Positions 23,390 to 24,656 of a DNA stretch of 24,656 nucleotides are shown here, piece by piece (the stretch's first letter is position 1; each line of letters starts with the position of its first letter). The stretch is from a virus: IMG/VR virus record IMGVR_UViG_3300024314_000499, positions 1 to 24,656 of that record; one strand, 5' to 3'. The notes under the pieces are model-generated. The model had not been told where the DNA came from. It searched no databases and worked only from the letters and a program-made list of their open reading frames with translations. Made by a program: the position numbers and the translations under genes.

Positions 23390-23737
23390 TTAGCGTTGTA
23401 TTATTCTAAAGATTATTGTATTGTTTTTCAATTCCCTATTGGCTGTTATCGTTAATCGCTCCCAATGTTTTTTATTATCATCTATCAATTTCTTTTCTCG
23501 TACTAATTGGTCTATCATACATTTGACCGTAAAAGAGATATTGTCCACATCGTACCTATTATAATATTCTACCTCTACTTCAAATTTGTCGTATTTAGGC
23601 GGATTAGCACCCCTAATGATTTTTTTAAATTCTATCTCTATTGCATCAACTTTCTTTTTTAATGCTCTCCAATGTAAGCTTTTAGCGTCATTCATGCTAA
23701 TCATTTTCCCATTGTATTCTAGTTCGTAATAGTCCAT
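23390..23737 (-). CDS. RusA-like Holliday junction resolvase
   Basis: A 115-residue protein. The motif YDVDN at residues 62-66 (D63, D65, N66) and a second acidic pair at 86-87 (KLIDDN) match the RusA family, whose catalytic aspartates are in a DxDN block with a third about 20 residues later. Basic residues (LHWRALKKKV near 21-30) may contact DNA. Family role: cleavage of Holliday junctions during phage DNA repair, recombination or branch removal before packaging. It starts one base after the stop of the M15 gene, so the two are co-translated. The match is by motif only, so a related nuclease is possible. Confidence 0.75.
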   Translation of the reverse strand: MDYYELEYNGKMISMNDAKSLHWRALKKKVDAIEIEFKKIIRGANPPKYDKFEVEVEYYNRYDVDNISFTVKCMIDQLVREKKLIDDNKKHWERLTITANRELKNNTIIFRIIQR

Positions 23738-23738
23738 A

Positions 23739-24155
23739 TTAAACGTTTTTTATAAATTCCCAACGTGAGTTTTTATCACTTTTAAATAGTTGTCTTTTCC
23801 CGTCTGAGGTTGGTTTGTAATCACAATGAATAAAACCCTTGTAAACCGCCATTCTAGTGTATGACGTATGTTTTATAATCAATTCCAATAGTTTATCTTT
23901 ATACATTTGGAAGTTGCTACAAGTCACATCACACGCCCCCATTCCTTTGAATGTGTGTTGACTATTGCCACTCCTACCTCGTGCCTTTTCCCATGATACG
24001 GGACGGTAACAGCTATTCTGCGAAGGGTAAACTGGTATTCCAATTTCATCACGTACTTTTTGAAGTGGTAACAAGTGATACAATAGTATTTTGTCCGCTA
24101 CCTTTTTTGGAAGTAAAGAGTCCCCTATAACAAATTCTGATATTTTAAAGTTCAT
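23739..24155 (-). CDS. M15-family peptidase (D-Ala-D-Ala carboxypeptidase/endolysin type)
   Basis: A 138-residue zinc peptidase. The CYRP stretch (C49-P52), the SQH-containing motif at 65-76 (S65, H67, G73, D76) and HCD (H110, D112) are the family signature: H67, D76 and H110 are the expected zinc ligands. The H to D gap is nine residues against the seven of classical M15 enzymes. It hydrolyses cross-link peptides in murein, so it is probably a phage endolysin or a virion-associated wall enzyme. The ATG at 24155 is chosen since the TTG at 24215 would place a terminator hairpin within the gene. No signal peptide. It heads a run with RusA and the methyltransferase. Confidence 0.85.
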   Translation of the reverse strand: MNFKISEFVIGDSLLPKKVADKILLYHLLPLQKVRDEIGIPVYPSQNSCYRPVSWEKARGRSGNSQHTFKGMGACDVTCSNFQMYKDKLLELIIKHTSYTRMAVYKGFIHCDYKPTSDGKRQLFKSDKNSRWEFIKNV

Positions 24156-24169
24156 ATAGTTTAAATTAG

Positions 24170-24200
24170 AAAAAGCCACACCCCGAGAAAGGATGTAGCT
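24170..24200 (-). terminator. Intrinsic terminator before the M15 peptidase gene
   Basis: The minus strand reads AGCTACATCC, a 7-base loop, GGGTGTGGCT and then TTTT: a 10-bp stem with two G-T wobbles running into a T tract (24170-24173). It follows the 32-aa gene (stop 24221) and ends about 15 bases before the M15 ATG, leaving no room for a promoter. Confidence 0.7.
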
Positions 24201-24220
24201 AATATAGTGTTTCAATAGTG

Positions 24221-24319
24221 TTAATTTGCCAAATAAAACCAGAATAAAACCAATGTAATTATAAGGAAATAATCTGTTTTACTTGCATTTAATTCGTAGT
24301 CAGGTGTTCGCTTTCTCAT
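24221..24319 (-). CDS. Very small membrane peptide (32 aa), lysis-gene candidate
   Basis: A 32-residue frame whose ATG overlaps the end of the zinc-binding gene by 20 bases in another frame. The N-terminus is basic (MRKRTPDYELNASK) and residues about 17-31 (YFLIITLVLFWFYLAN) form one membrane helix, so a cytoplasmic N-terminus with the helix spanning the membrane is expected. A GAAAAT tract precedes the ATG. It lies directly upstream of a murein peptidase gene, so a tiny holin- or pinholin-like role is conceivable but not shown. The region holds no better frame on the coding strand. Conservation not tested. Confidence 0.45.
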   Translation of the reverse strand: MRKRTPDYELNASKTDYFLIITLVLFWFYLAN

Positions 24320-24530
24320 ATTTTCTATTATTTGATTTAAGACAACCGCAACTTTTTGTCGCTCCTTGTCGCAAATGGTCTAGTCTTACTACGATTTCCC
24401 TATTCGGTCTACAATCGCAAGTCACGTTCATCAACCTTCTTGGATACATGATTCTTTTATGGTTGTACCTCGGTGCTTCTGATTGTATCGTAAGCATTCC
24501 GTATCTGTCGCCTTTGGTTATTTTTATCAT
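24300..24530 (-). CDS. Small CDC/SCGC zinc-binding phage protein (76 aa)
   Basis: A 76-residue protein with the pattern KGDRYGMLTIQSE at residues 6-18, CDC (C38, C40), LDHLRQGATKSCGC (C61, C63). This arrangement is the zinc-binding N-terminal domain seen in AP2-like phage and homing-endonuclease proteins (GxxxGxLTV... CxCG... LxxGxTxSCGC), here standing alone without the DNA-cleavage part. The usual second CG after CDC is absent (CDCRPN). Likely a small DNA-binding accessory protein; a phage transcription regulator is also possible. ATG at 24530 after AACAATAAACA. Confidence 0.75.
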   Translation of the reverse strand: MIKITKGDRYGMLTIQSEAPRYNHKRIMYPRRLMNVTCDCRPNREIVVRLDHLRQGATKSCGCLKSNNRKYEKANT

Positions 24531-24586
24531 TGTTTATTGTTTTAAAAAATCGCGCTTTCGGATTTCCGCCCTACTCACGCTAGCAA

Positions 24587-24604
24587 TACAGTACCCCTAC
24601 TATA
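24587..24604 (-). other. Hairpin in the 24531-24610 intergenic stretch
   Basis: The 80-base gap between the edge gene and the zinc-binding gene is richer in G and C than its flanks. On the minus strand TATAGTA, a GGGG loop and TACTGTA give a 7-bp stem with one wobble; a smaller CGGA-AA-TCCG hairpin and a GCGCGATTTTTT segment follow before the ATG. No consensus promoter is seen. It may be structured leader RNA or a weak terminator. Confidence 0.35.
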
Positions 24605-24610
24605 ATATCT

Positions 24611-24656
24611 TTAAAATAATTGTTTATTTGCCCATTTAATAGCCGCTTTTTCAGTC
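24611..24656 (-). CDS. Partial gene at the right edge (C-terminus only)
   Basis: A frame open to the window edge encodes the last 14 residues of a protein (TEKAAIKWANKQLF) and ends at TAA 24611-24613. The composition is like that of a real helical C-terminus and the other two frames are less plausible, but the piece is too short to classify. The true gene continues to the right. Confidence 0.3.
   Translation of the reverse strand, partial: TEKAAIKWANKQLF

Noticed and set aside
24156-24215. TTG start giving the M15 peptidase 20 extra residues
   Set aside because: It would put an intrinsic terminator hairpin within the coding region, and the family resemblance starts after ATG 24155.
24283-24639. 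Plus-strand frame of 118 residues
   Set aside because: It is antisense to the zinc-binding gene, whose CDC/SCGC pattern is convincing, and to the 32-aa gene. Its hydrophobic look comes from reading AT-rich DNA backwards.
1-24656. tRNA, CRISPR array, insertion sequence or integrase
   Set aside because: No cloverleaf, regularly spaced direct repeats, terminal inverted repeats or recombinase motifs were seen on reading both strands.
1-24656. A terminase or tape-measure gene within the window
   Set aside because: No Walker A/B plus nuclease ATPase and no long helical protein with membrane segments is encoded; they must lie outside.

Overview
The window looks like the virion-gene half of a tailed bacteriophage (Caudoviricetes) infecting a member of the Bacteroidota, most likely a flavobacterium. 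Every supportable gene lies on the minus strand, so transcription runs from the right edge to the left. Support for the host: low-GC DNA; A-rich tracts rather than GGAGG ahead of start codons; promoters of the Bacteroidota type (TTTG, about 20 bases, then TAnnTTTG); and host-style signal peptides such as one ending in INAQ. Many genes abut or overlap (TAATG and ATGA junctions), as expected for packed phage operons. No terminase, tape-measure protein, integrase, tRNA or CRISPR is present, so this is part of a larger genome.

Right end (about 24656 to 22159): a probable gene end at the edge, a small CDC/SCGC zinc-binding protein, a 32-residue membrane peptide, an intrinsic terminator, an M15-family peptidase, a RusA-like Holliday-junction resolvase, a beta-class DNA methyltransferase, and two small proteins. 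One of these shares a duplicated 24-base start segment with the leader of the methyltransferase gene. Next come a small zinc-ribbon protein and two large probable virion proteins (602 and 307 aa) followed by a 42-residue membrane peptide.

Head module (19065 to 12462): promoter P1 (19035-19065) starts an operon with three small or structural proteins, the portal protein (with an inserted CxxC...CxxC zinc finger), a MuF/SPP1 gp7-like minor head protein, a 99-aa protein and a coiled-coil scaffold candidate. A 15-bp hairpin terminator then overlaps promoter P2 (13846-13877), which drives the major capsid gene. A second strong terminator follows that gene, so the capsid gene appears to form its own transcription unit.

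Tail and adsorption module (12448 to 1409): a 308-aa structural protein, a 1390-aa fibre-like protein ending in a LamG-like domain, a terminator, a cysteine-rich 342-aa protein, and promoter P3 (6235-6265), nearly identical to P1. P3 precedes a 31-aa peptide, a virion-morphogenesis (head-tail joining) candidate, four small proteins and an 872-aa beta-helix tailspike-like protein with a signal peptide. The left end (1362 to 42) holds four small genes, three encoding membrane proteins, which is a plausible lysis or envelope cluster.

Functional names rest on visible motifs and gene order. Structural roles not backed by a motif are inference. Four genes below the usual length cut-off (39, 31, 42 and 32 aa) were found by reading the gaps.
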